In this document: positions 24,608 to 33,024 of the stretch, in pieces
How the letters are laid out: each line of letters opens with the position of its first letter
Position numbering within the stretch: position 1 is the stretch's first letter
From: Hyphomicrobiales bacterium
Lineage (GTDB): Bacteria > Pseudomonadota > Alphaproteobacteria > Rhizobiales > Methyloligellaceae
Assembly (NCBI GenBank): GCA_021775555.1
Contig: JAJFHP010000071.1
Coordinates: 1-42,273 of the forward strand
Reading direction: 5' to 3'
Length of the DNA stretch: 42,273 nt
Notes under the pieces: model-generated
Databases searched by the model: none
What the model was told of the DNA's origin: nothing
Seen by the model: only the letters and a program-made list of their open reading frames with translations
Position numbers and translations under genes: made by a program

Positions 24608-25381
24608 ATGTCAATAAAAGTTGTCAGTTTCGATTTGTGGGACACGCTCGTCGATGATGATTCTGACGAAGCAGTTCGCGCGGCACAGGGTTTGCGGTCC
24701 AAACGCGATGAGCGCCGCCACCTCGCATGGCAGGCGCTGAATGAAATTGAGCCGATTGAGCTTGATCGGGTGGTGCTGGCCTACGACACGGCCGATGCCG
24801 GCTTCAACCTCGTGTGGAAGCAACTGCACGTCAACTGGACCGTCGAGCAGCGCATGAACGTGATCCTCTCGGGATTGGGACGCACTTTGCCTGGTGGAGA
24901 ACTTGAAAAGCTCATAGATGACACCTCGCGCATGGAGGTGGAAATTCCGCCCAACCCCATCGCCGATGTGGAAGCCTCATTGAGAGAACTTTCGGAAAAT
25001 TTCAAACTGTGCGTGTGTTCCGATTCCGTCGTGACTCCAGGCACAGGCCTTCGGCAAATCCTGGAAGGCCACGGGCTGAAGAAATATTTCAGCGCCTTCG
25101 CCTTCTCCGATGAAGTGGGTCACTCGAAACCGCATCATTCCATGTTCGACACCGCGGCTGAGCAACTGGGCGTAGAGCGCCACGAGATCGTCCATGTGGG
25201 AGACCGTGACCAGAATGATGTGAAAGGTCCGCACGCTATTGGCGCCAAGGCCGTGCTGTTCACCGCGACGCGTCCCGACGACAAGGACATGACCACGGCT
25301 GACGCCATTTGCGACAGCCACAAGGATTTGCCCGGTGTTATCACCAGGCTGGCGCAGGAAGCCGAGGCCAAAGGAGCCTGA
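24608..25381 (+). CDS. HAD-family hydrolase
   Basis: A 257-residue haloacid-dehalogenase-type hydrolase. Motif I is VSFDLWDTLVDD with nucleophile D9; the +2 position, Asp in phosphatases, is Trp11, as in haloacid dehalogenase-like members that carry an aromatic residue there. Motif II is the CVCSDSVVTPG segment, motif III the Lys in GHSKPHHSMF, and motif IV HVGDRDQNDVKGPHAIGAKA. A helical cap occupies about residues 20-110. GGAG lies 9 bases before the ATG. It is the first gene of a plus-strand unit with an amidotransferase 3 bases downstream. The substrate cannot be told. Confidence 0.88.
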   Translation: MSIKVVSFDLWDTLVDDDSDEAVRAAQGLRSKRDERRHLAWQALNEIEPIELDRVVLAYDTADAGFNLVWKQLHVNWTVEQRMNVILSGLGRTLPGGELEKLIDDTSRMEVEIPPNPIADVEASLRELSENFKLCVCSDSVVTPGTGLRQILEGHGLKKYFSAFAFSDEVGHSKPHHSMFDTAAEQLGVERHEIVHVGDRDQNDVKGPHAIGAKAVLFTATRPDDKDMTTADAICDSHKDLPGVITRLAQEAEAKGA

Positions 25382-25384
25382 ATC

Positions 25385-26260
25385 ATGGGGAATGGCCCGA
25401 AATACCTCGTGCTCGACGGCTATTCGAAGGCGGGGCGAGAGGATTTGCTTGCAGGCGGGGCATCGACTGCGGGCGATCTGTATGAGCGTATGCTCAAAAA
25501 CTGCACACCGGGCGGCAAGGCGCATGTGGACATAGTATGTCCCGCAGATGCCGGCGCCAGTCTGCCCCGGGGCGCGGAACTTGCCCAGTATGACGGCATT
25601 GCATGGACCGGATCGAGCCTCACTGTCTTTGAGCCCGGACCCACGGTGACCCCGCAGATTGAATTCGCCCGCGCGGCGTTTGAAGCCAAGGTGCCGAGTT
25701 TTGGTTCCTGCTGGGCGGCGCAAATCGCCGTGGTGGCGGCAGGCGGCGCATGCGCTCGCAATCCCAAGGGGCGCGAGATGTTCATCGCCCGCAAGATCGG
25801 ACTCACGAGCGATGGTCGTGGCCACCCGTTATACAGAGATAAAAAGGGCGTCTTCGATGCGTGGATAAGCCATGACGATGAAATCACCCATCTGCCGTCT
25901 GGTGCGCAAATTCTGGCGAGCAATGTTTTCACACATGTCCAGGCGGTGTCGGTGACATATAAAGGCGGCAATTTCTGGGGGCTGCAATATCACCCCGAAT
26001 ATGATGTGCACGAGATGGCGCGGCTCATCCATTGCCGCCGTGAGAAACTGACCGGGATGGGTTTTTTCAAGGATGTGGATGCAGCCGACGCCTTCGTCAA
26101 TGATCTGGAAGCGCTGCATCAGGACCCTTCGCGCAAGGATATTTGCTGGAAGCTTGGCATCGACGAGGACGTGATGAACGAAGATATCCGGCAAATGGAA
26201 GTGCGCAACTGGATCGAGCAGCAGGTATTGCCCGCTATTGGCGCCCATCGGTCCGCTTAA
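25385..26260 (+). CDS. Class I glutamine amidotransferase-like protein
   Basis: A 291-residue protein with the class I (triad) amidotransferase fold: nucleophile Cys109 in SFGSCWAAQIAVVAAGG, the matching His203 and Glu205 in GLQYHPEYDVHEMARL, and TGSSLTVFE earlier. The overall layout resembles the GMP-synthase-type GATase domain standing alone. A C-terminal helical tail of about 80 residues (FFKDVDAADAFVNDLEAL onward) is not part of the basic fold. The start is 3 bases after the HAD gene. It probably hydrolyses a glutamine-like amide or passes ammonia to an unknown partner. Confidence 0.88.
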   Translation: MGNGPKYLVLDGYSKAGREDLLAGGASTAGDLYERMLKNCTPGGKAHVDIVCPADAGASLPRGAELAQYDGIAWTGSSLTVFEPGPTVTPQIEFARAAFEAKVPSFGSCWAAQIAVVAAGGACARNPKGREMFIARKIGLTSDGRGHPLYRDKKGVFDAWISHDDEITHLPSGAQILASNVFTHVQAVSVTYKGGNFWGLQYHPEYDVHEMARLIHCRREKLTGMGFFKDVDAADAFVNDLEALHQDPSRKDICWKLGIDEDVMNEDIRQMEVRNWIEQQVLPAIGAHRSA

Positions 26261-26321
26261 TCTCAATTACAATTGATACCGGTCATGGACCGGGGTGGAA
26301 GAACCGCGTCAAAGTGCTGTC

Positions 26322-27875
26322 ATGACGCAACAGGACAGCATATTCGCGTTTATGGGTGACGCGTCGAGCCATGACCCTGCACCGCACGAAGTGCAGCGGA
26401 TCGATACCCATGCTGCCGTGATCTTCCTTGCTGGAAGCCTTGCCTACAAGATCAAGCGCGATGTGCGCCTGTCCTATCTTGATTTCAGCACCCTTGAGAA
26501 ACGCCGGGTCACTTGCGAGCGCGAGGTCGAGATCAACCAGATCACCGCACCGGATATTTATCTCGGCGTCATCCCCATCGTCCGGGGCGTGGATGGCGGG
26601 CTCTCAATTGGTGGCGTTGGAGAGCCTGTGGAATGGGCTGTGAAGATGCGGCGGTTTGGTCAGGACGGCCTGTTCGATGTTCTGGCGCGTAACGGTAAGT
26701 TACCCCTGGAGCTCATGCCATCGCTCGCACACACCATCTCGGGATTGCACCGCAGGGCTGAAAAAAACCGCAGTGTGGATGGCGTAAGTAGTATGGCCCG
26801 TATAGTCGCTTCCATATTGAGGTCGCTCGCAAAGGCACCCCCGCTTCTTGATGCCGCCAAGGTGAAGGCATTGACGCGGGCCCTGCGATCAGCTTTGCGT
26901 GCCGGGTCAGCCCTGATCGATGAACGCACCAGAAAGGGCTATGTGCGCCGCTGTCATGGCGACCTTCATTTGCGCAACATCGTGCTCATCGAGGGGCAGC
27001 CGGTGCTGTTCGACGCTATCGAGTTCGATGAGGAAATCGCCACTGTCGATATCTTATACGATCTGGCGTTCCTGCTGATGGATTTGCATCACCGGGGGCT
27101 GAAGGCCCATGCCAACGTGCTCTTCAATGCCTATCTGAGTGCGCCCGGCAAGCGCGCACCGCTGGTGCCGTTGAGGGGCCTTGGGCTGATGCCCTTGTTT
27201 CTCGCAGCACGCGCTGGCGTGCGGGCGATGGTAACGCTGGACAGGCTGCCCTTTGTAAAGGGGGCGGAGAGGCGCGCAGCCAAAAGTGAACTCACAGAAT
27301 TCTTCGACCTGGCAATCCTGTTCCTTGAGCCCCCACCGCCACGTCTGATCGCGGTAGGCGGTCTTTCGGGCACGGGCAAATCAACCCTTGCTGCTGCGCT
27401 TGCGCCAGAAGTCGGGGCTGCGCCCGGTGCGGTTGTCGTCAGAAGTGATGTTGAGCGCAAAAGGTTCGCAGGTGTGGCAGAGACGGTGCGGTTGGGTTGT
27501 GAGCACTATTCTTCCGCCGCGACGGCGCGCGTCTACCGGGCATTCAATGCCAAGGCGCAGGCAGCGCTCGAAACCGGTCATTCGGTGATTCTCGATGGCG
27601 TCTTCGCCCGCGAGGACCAGCGCGCGCGCGCGCGGGACATTGCAGAGAAGGCGAATGTTCCCTTTACCGGACTGTGGCTCGAAGCGCCGGGCAAGCAGCT
27701 AGTTGAACGGGTGGATGCCCGTAGAGGCGATGCGTCGGATGCAGATGCCGGTATTGTGCAAAAGCAGCTCGGCTACGAGACCGGGAACATTTCATGGCAA
27801 AAAATTGATGCCGGCGGAAAGCCGGAGGGTGTTCGAAAACGTGCGTTGAAAGCACTCAAACCGGACAAACCTTAA
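26322..27875 (+). CDS. Two-domain protein: phosphotransferase-like plus AAA/P-loop kinase
   Basis: A protein of about 517 residues from the ATG at 26322; a GTG at 26295 is possible. The N-terminal half is an aminoglycoside-phosphotransferase/ChoK-like kinase: SLAYKIKRDVRLSYLDF with a candidate ATP Lys, the catalytic loop CHGDLHLRNIVL (about 211-222) and metal-binding Asp in VLFDAIEFDEE. The C-terminal half is a P-loop kinase: Walker A GGLSGTGKST (346-355), RSDVERKRF and a lid region ending VDARRGDASDADA. This fusion is a known but uncharacterised family in proteobacteria. It probably phosphorylates a small molecule. It converges with and overlaps the gamma-glutamyltransferase gene by four bases. 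Confidence 0.86.
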   Translation: MTQQDSIFAFMGDASSHDPAPHEVQRIDTHAAVIFLAGSLAYKIKRDVRLSYLDFSTLEKRRVTCEREVEINQITAPDIYLGVIPIVRGVDGGLSIGGVGEPVEWAVKMRRFGQDGLFDVLARNGKLPLELMPSLAHTISGLHRRAEKNRSVDGVSSMARIVASILRSLAKAPPLLDAAKVKALTRALRSALRAGSALIDERTRKGYVRRCHGDLHLRNIVLIEGQPVLFDAIEFDEEIATVDILYDLAFLLMDLHHRGLKAHANVLFNAYLSAPGKRAPLVPLRGLGLMPLFLAARAGVRAMVTLDRLPFVKGAERRAAKSELTEFFDLAILFLEPPPPRLIAVGGLSGTGKSTLAAALAPEVGAAPGAVVVRSDVERKRFAGVAETVRLGCEHYSSAATARVYRAFNAKAQAALETGHSVILDGVFAREDQRARARDIAEKANVPFTGLWLEAPGKQLVERVDARRGDASDADAGIVQKQLGYETGNISWQKIDAGGKPEGVRKRALKALKPDKP

Positions 27876-29464
27876 TAGCCCAGCGCGCAACCATCCTTGC
27901 GGGGGTCCGAACCGCCGGTGAGGACGCCGTCATCCCAATCGATCCATATTGCCTGGGAGCCACCGATGGGTTTGGCCGCTGGCACGGGTGTGTGTCCCTT
28001 GGCCTTGAGCGCATCGACGATATTTTTCGCCAGACCGCTCTCCACCTGCAGGTTGCCGGTTTCAGGATCTGGGAATACGCGCGGCAGGTCCATCGATTGC
28101 TGGATGTCCAGTCCGAAATCGAACATGCGGGTGAGGAACTGCATGTGACCATAGGCCTGATACTCACCGCCCATCACGCCGTAGGACATGACGATCTTGC
28201 CCTCCTTGGACACCATGGCCGGAATGATGGTGTGCATGGGGCGCTTGCCCGGTGCGATGCAATTGGGGTGGTCGGGATCGAGGGAGAAACCCATGGCACG
28301 GTTGTGCAGAACCACGCCGGATTTTGGTGCCATCAGTCCGGAGCCGAAATTGTAATAGAGCGTGTTGATGAAGCTGCACGCGTTGCGGTCCTTGTCCACG
28401 ACGGTGATGTAGACCGTATCCTTATGGCTCGGCCCAGGTATATTTGACATGTTCGCCATTGCTTTGGCCGGGTTGATTTGCCCGCGCAATTCATCAGCGT
28501 GATCGCTAGATAACAGCCATTCTACCGGAACATCTGCCTGAGCAGGGTCAGCGACGTAGCACTGCCGGTCATGATAGGCCATGCGTCCCGCTTCGATCTC
28601 GGCGTGCAGGCGTTCAGGGTCAAGCGGATCATCACCCGCCTCGACACCGCTCATGACATTCAGCAACAGAAGCGCGATGATTCCCTGCCCGCTGGGCGGG
28701 CACTGGTGGACGGTGTAGCCGCGAAAGTCACTCGAGATTGGCTCCACATAGGTGCCCTCTACGCTGGCGAAATCCTCCAATGTGTGAAGACCGCCCTTGG
28801 ATTGCAGATAGCCAACAATGTCCTCGGCAATCTCGCCGGTGTAAAAGGCGTCACGTCCTCCCTTGGCGATGGCCTCGAGAGTATTGGCCAACGCGTGCTG
28901 GTGGTGAAGGGAACCGACAGCGGGCGTCTTGCCATCTTTCAGAAACACCCGGGCCATGTTCTCGTCCTGGGCAATAATATTGGCCTGCTTGGCCATATCC
29001 ACGCTGACGCGCGAGGCTATCGGGTAACCCTCGCGCCCGTAGCGGATGGCAGGTTGCAGCAACTCGCCTAAATCCTTCGTGCCATGGTCACGCAGCAGGC
29101 GGTCCCAGCCATCAACAGCGCTGGGGACCGTCACGGAATGAGGGCTCTGGCGCTCGATCCTGGTGATGCCCTGCCCGGCATACCATTCCGGTGTCGCGGC
29201 CTTGGGTGCGCGCCCGGCGCCATTGAAGGCCACGATCTTGTCGCTGCCACCCGGTGCATAGAGGCAGAAGCAATCGCCGCCGATGCCGGTTGATTCCGGC
29301 TCAACCACGCATTGCACGGCGCAGGCTGCGATCGCCGCGTCCATGGCATTGCCGCCGGATTTGAGAACATCGAGTGCGGCAAAGGTTGAGAGCGTGTTCG
29401 AAGTGCTCGCCATGGCCTGGGTGGCATGGGCAGGGGAACGGCCTGGCAGTTCGAGATTCCTCAT
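27872..29464 (-). CDS. Gamma-glutamyltransferase family protein
   Basis: A 530-residue Ntn hydrolase. The family start VLKSGGNAMDAAIAACAVQ and the glycine motif STGIGGDCFCLYA are clear. By alignment with E. coli GGT the nucleophile is Thr350 in HKDTVYITVVDKDRNACSF; in GGT this residue self-cleaves to give large and small subunits. The usual second Thr and His after it are Val and Tyr, so activity may differ. The later oxyanion region TIIPAMVSKEGKIVMSYGVM is kept. No signal peptide is seen, unlike periplasmic GGTs, so it resembles cytosolic members that act on oxamate-like or gamma-glutamyl substrates. Divergent from the aldolase gene. Confidence 0.9.
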   Translation of the reverse strand: MRNLELPGRSPAHATQAMASTSNTLSTFAALDVLKSGGNAMDAAIAACAVQCVVEPESTGIGGDCFCLYAPGGSDKIVAFNGAGRAPKAATPEWYAGQGITRIERQSPHSVTVPSAVDGWDRLLRDHGTKDLGELLQPAIRYGREGYPIASRVSVDMAKQANIIAQDENMARVFLKDGKTPAVGSLHHQHALANTLEAIAKGGRDAFYTGEIAEDIVGYLQSKGGLHTLEDFASVEGTYVEPISSDFRGYTVHQCPPSGQGIIALLLLNVMSGVEAGDDPLDPERLHAEIEAGRMAYHDRQCYVADPAQADVPVEWLLSSDHADELRGQINPAKAMANMSNIPGPSHKDTVYITVVDKDRNACSFINTLYYNFGSGLMAPKSGVVLHNRAMGFSLDPDHPNCIAPGKRPMHTIIPAMVSKEGKIVMSYGVMGGEYQAYGHMQFLTRMFDFGLDIQQSMDLPRVFPDPETGNLQVESGLAKNIVDALKAKGHTPVPAAKPIGGSQAIWIDWDDGVLTGGSDPRKDGCALGY

Positions 29465-29608
29465 GGGATTTCCAGTATGCCGGATTGTTCGTCTGGAAGG
29501 CTTTACTTTTTGCAGGCCTCAAGAGCAAGAGCAGTGTAGGCAAAGGTCTTCGCGTCTGTAGAGCGAAATGTTATGTGGCTGTGCCCGGCAGCAAAGAGGA
29601 AGCCTTAG

Positions 29609-30664
29609 ATGTCGAACAATCACATTGAATTGCAGAGCGATACCCAGACACGGCCAACCAAAGATATGCGCGAGGCCATTGCCAGCGCCGAGGTTGGCGA
29701 CGAGCAGGGATTTAACGATCCGAGCGTAACCGTGCTGGTTGAGAGAGTGGCGGAACTTTTCGGCAAGGAGAGCGCTGTTTTCCTGCCTTCAGGCACCATG
29801 TGCAACCAGATTTCAGCAGCGGTGCATTGTGGTCCCGGAGATGACATCATTGCAGAACGCTCAGCCCATATTGTCGGCGTAGAAGCCGGGGGCATTTCTG
29901 TTCTGGCGCGCGCTGGCGCCTATCCGATCGATGGTGACCGCGGCGTCTTTACCGCCGAGCAGGCTGAGGCCGCGGTGCGCGCTCCCTGGCGTTACGCCCC
30001 ACGCACCCGCGTCATTTCCATTGAGCAGACCGCCAACCTGGCTGGTGGCACCGTGTGGCCGCTGGAAACGATCCGCAGCGTTGTGGAGGTCGGCAAACGG
30101 CATGAATTGAAGATGCATATGGATGGCGCACGGCTTCTGAACGCGGTGGTTGCAAGCGGTATTGCGGCCAGGGACTATACGCAAGGCTTTGATTCCGTCT
30201 GGCTGGACCTCTCAAAGGGACTTGGCTGCCCGGTCGGCGCGGTGCTGGCGGGTTCAAGCGAATTCATAGACAAGGCATGGCGCTGGAAGCAGCGTATTGG
30301 CGGCTCCATGCGACAGGCCGGCATTATCGCCGCCGCCGGGATTTATGCCCTTGATCACAATGTGGAGCGGATGGCGGAAGATCATGCTAATGCGAAAGTG
30401 CTGGCGCAAAAACTGGCATCATTGCCCGGTCTTCATGTCGAGCCGGATCATGTTGAGACGAATATCATCATTATCGACGTTTCCGCCTCGAGCGCGGATG
30501 CTGCCACATGGAGCAAGCGCCTTGGTGAAGAAGGGGTGCGGTTGGCGCCCATCGGTCCGCAAAAGCTACGGGCGTTGACCCATCTCGATGTCACGGCCGA
30601 GGAAGTGGTGCAGGCGGGTGAAGTTTTCGCCACCCTTGCCGAAGGTGAGCTGCGGGCTTCCTGA
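29609..30664 (+). CDS. ltaE: Low-specificity L-threonine aldolase
   Basis: A 351-residue PLP enzyme of the beta-eliminating lyase family that splits threonine or allo-threonine to glycine and acetaldehyde. The start QSDTQTRPTKDMREAIASAE is the family signature region; the PLP Lys is K203 in VWLDLSKGLGCPVGAVLAG and the ring contact is Asp172 in HMDGARLLNA. AGAGGAAGC precedes the ATG. Length is usual. The gene stands alone between divergent and convergent neighbours, so no operon role is implied. Confidence 0.93.
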   Translation: MSNNHIELQSDTQTRPTKDMREAIASAEVGDEQGFNDPSVTVLVERVAELFGKESAVFLPSGTMCNQISAAVHCGPGDDIIAERSAHIVGVEAGGISVLARAGAYPIDGDRGVFTAEQAEAAVRAPWRYAPRTRVISIEQTANLAGGTVWPLETIRSVVEVGKRHELKMHMDGARLLNAVVASGIAARDYTQGFDSVWLDLSKGLGCPVGAVLAGSSEFIDKAWRWKQRIGGSMRQAGIIAAAGIYALDHNVERMAEDHANAKVLAQKLASLPGLHVEPDHVETNIIIIDVSASSADAATWSKRLGEEGVRLAPIGPQKLRALTHLDVTAEEVVQAGEVFATLAEGELRAS

Positions 30665-30692
30665 TGTGGGTTGGAATAGTTCGAATGATGCG

Positions 30693-32435
30693 CTACTCGG
30701 CCGGAAGGCTGGTGCGCAGGCTTGAGAGTGGGTTTTGCCCTTGCCGGACGGCCCGCCGCCTGACGCGCTTGCGCGCGGGTTTTACAGATGAGAGCCTGAT
30801 GGTTCTCGTTTGCGACGCCAGTTGAGCGGGGTTTACAACGGCCACCTCGCTGATGGTCGTCTGCCAGTGGGGCTGCCCCGGGGCCAGCTTCATAGGTTTG
30901 GCCATCGATTTCTGCTGCACGGCCTTGACCGGGGTCGCAGGGTGAACAGTCGGCGGGGGCTGCACCTGGCGCTGGAGGGATGAATTGCGGTGGCTCTGGC
31001 GGTGATCTTTGAACATCACCCTTGGATTTTTTTTGCGTACCGCCTTGTCGAGATCAGGATAGGCCGCGGGCAGGCTCAGATAGCGCGCGGTCAGCCGGCC
31101 TGTTGCAGCCAGCAATGTATAGCTGGAGACCACGTGATCGTGCTGCGCGCGCGCCAGCGCCACTTCGCCATTGACCAGTTCACGCTGTGCATCCAGCACC
31201 TCGAAAAGAGCGCGTTCACCGACCTTCACCTCGATCTGGACGCCTTTCAGCGCCTGGCGGGCGGCCTTGACCTGTTGTCGCGCGGCCTTGATCCGTGCTC
31301 GCGCGGCATGGAGTTGCTTCCAGGCATCGATAACGCCCGCCCGGGTCCGGCGGCGTGAATCAGTGACTTCATAGGCGGCGCCGGTCTCGCTTGCCCGCGA
31401 CTGGCGGATGCGTGAGCGCACGTCACCACCCTGATAGAGTGGCATCTTCATGCGCACGAACAGTGACGATTCTTCTTCCTTGTCGATCGAGCTCGAGGTG
31501 TTGTGGTCGACGCCATGGCTCAACTCGAGCGAGACAGTGGGGAGCAGTGCGCCATAGGCCTCGTTTTTTGCTCGCCGGGCAGCCTCCTGGCTGTGCAGTG
31601 CCGAGATGATGGTCGGGTTTGTACTTCTTGCCACGCCAAGCGCCTCCGAAAGCGAAGGCGGCAGCAACTCAACCGGCACGCGTGGCGCCTTGAGCGCGCC
31701 CGGGCTGCGGCCGATGATGGCCTCGAAACTGGCTTCGCTGGCCTCGGCGTTGGCTTGCGCCTGGGCCAGGTCTGCCTCGCCTTCGAACAGCCGGGTGCGG
31801 GCCTGGGCGACATCGGTCTTCGACAGATCGCCAGCCCTGTGCCGCGCCTTGGTCGCCGCGAGCTCGTTGCGCAGGAAGCGAATATTGCTCTTCCTCAGCC
31901 TGGCAATCTTGCGGTCCTGAACCACATCCATATAGGCGGTGACCGTGTCCAGCAGGATGCTCTGCTCGCGGTCATGCAGCTGGGCCGCACCTGCACGCAC
32001 TTCCGCTTTTGCGCGACGCGTGCCGTTATAGGTCTGGAAGCCCTGGAACAGCGGTTGGGTGAGCGTCAGGGAATAGCCTTCTGGCTGGAGCTTGGTGGTG
32101 CTCGACGAGGAATTCGTCCTGGTGCGCTCACCGCCCTGGAACGCATCCAGTGACAGGTTGGGCATGCCTTTTGCCCGTTCCTGCTTGATGGTTTCCTGGT
32201 CGGCGCGCTGGCGGGCGCGCTCCGCGTCGAGCCCCGGATTGCCGGCAAAAGCCGATGTGAGGGCTTCGTTAAGGCTTTGAGCCCGTGCCGTGCCGGGAGC
32301 GAGAACGATCAGGGTCAGCGCGAGAGAGCAGCCTGCCAGAAGCGCGCCCGTCCATACCCCGTGTGGGTACAAATTGGCCCTTCTTGGCAAAATGCTCCGC
32401 CGGGGAAAATGCGCGGGCTGTTGGCTGGTTGGCAT
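30693..32435 (-). CDS. TolC-family outer-membrane channel with basic C-terminal tail
   Basis: A 580-residue outer-membrane efflux protein. A long n-region leads to the signal core GALLAGCSLALTLIVLAPG with cleavage after ARA near residue 52. The TolC repeats follow: SLNEALTSAFAGNPGLDAERA, GYSLTLTQPLFQGFQTYNG, AKTDVAQARTRL-like DLSKTDVAQARTRLFEGEA and GERALFEVLDAQRELVNGEV. The barrel-tunnel part ends near residue 455; the last 125 residues are rich in Lys, Arg, Gln and Pro and have no TolC counterpart. With the HlyD adaptor and ABC pair downstream it probably completes a type I secretion conduit for the adhesin at 40669. Confidence 0.92.
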   Translation of the reverse strand: MPTSQQPAHFPRRSILPRRANLYPHGVWTGALLAGCSLALTLIVLAPGTARAQSLNEALTSAFAGNPGLDAERARQRADQETIKQERAKGMPNLSLDAFQGGERTRTNSSSSTTKLQPEGYSLTLTQPLFQGFQTYNGTRRAKAEVRAGAAQLHDREQSILLDTVTAYMDVVQDRKIARLRKSNIRFLRNELAATKARHRAGDLSKTDVAQARTRLFEGEADLAQAQANAEASEASFEAIIGRSPGALKAPRVPVELLPPSLSEALGVARSTNPTIISALHSQEAARRAKNEAYGALLPTVSLELSHGVDHNTSSSIDKEEESSLFVRMKMPLYQGGDVRSRIRQSRASETGAAYEVTDSRRRTRAGVIDAWKQLHAARARIKAARQQVKAARQALKGVQIEVKVGERALFEVLDAQRELVNGEVALARAQHDHVVSSYTLLAATGRLTARYLSLPAAYPDLDKAVRKKNPRVMFKDHRQSHRNSSLQRQVQPPPTVHPATPVKAVQQKSMAKPMKLAPGQPHWQTTISEVAVVNPAQLASQTRTIRLSSVKPARKRVRRRAVRQGQNPLSSLRTSLPAE

Positions 32436-32568
32436 ATGCTGCGTCCGTGGATGACCCCGGCGGTTTCCTGCAGAGTGGAAATCGCCCGTTTTTGTTAGGT
32501 CACAGCATGGTTTACGTCAGTTGAGGATTGGTTAACCGGTGGCCGATTTTGGGACAAATGCCCACCTT

Positions 32569-32668
32569 GTCATCACCCGACTTGATCGGGTGATCCAGTA
32601 ACCTTGGCTTGTGTTTTTTATCGAGACGCCAGCGGATACCGGGTCCTCCAGTCAAGCTGGAGGATGAC
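32569..32668. repeat. REP-like palindrome pair, inverted orientation
   Basis: GTCATCACCCGA-CTTGA-TCGGGTGATCCA at 32569-32597 is a hairpin of the GTCATNCCC...GGGATCCA type frequent in alphaproteobacterial spacers. A second hairpin, GGTCCTCCAG-TCAAG-CTGGAGGATGAC at 32642-32668, faces it with 44 bases between. The opposed GTCAT ends mark the pair as one REPIN-like unit. Confidence 0.75.
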
Positions 32669-32811
32669 AAAAAGACAGGGCTTAAGGTAACTAAAACCAG
32701 AGGTCATGGCCCTAATACACGCATTTGGTGTGTCGAGTGGTGAATTCGCTTTTTTGAAGTGGTTTTCAACAGAATATTATCCATATATTTCAATCTATTA
32801 TCCGTAAACTG

Positions 32812-32825
32812 TGACAAATTTGTCA
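32812..32825. promoter_or_regulatory. Perfect 14-bp palindrome upstream of porin gene
   Basis: TGACAAATTTGTCA is a perfect dyad, typical of a binding site for a dimeric regulator. It lies about 200 bases upstream of the porin start in AT-rich DNA. The regulator is unknown, and chance occurrence cannot be excluded from one site. Confidence 0.4.
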
Positions 32826-33024
32826 GAGGTGTGGTTTTTGGTGCGCCTGGGCGACTCCGAGGGGGAAACCTGTGCTACCTTTTCTCCAAGACACTATTTC
32901 ATAGTGCAAATACTGGACGAGCATCTGTCACGTTGACTGGAATTCGTCCCTTATAGTGCTGAAGACACTCAACAAATGCGACCTGCGATCAAGCAGGCGC
33001 GTCAGTAAGCGTCGGGGGGACGTT

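Larger units (their letters stand above)
32436..33024. other. Intergenic region between tolC-like and porin genes
   Basis: No gene is seen. It contains a pair of opposed extragenic palindromes (32569-32668), a 14-bp perfect palindrome at 32812-32825, an AT-rich stretch at about 32755-32820 likely to hold the porin promoter, and the ribosome site GGGGGG before the porin ATG at 33025. Confidence 0.5.

Noticed and set aside
24977-25825. 282-codon minus-strand frame across the HAD and amidotransferase genes
   Set aside because: It is antisense to two well-supported genes and its translation shows no domain.
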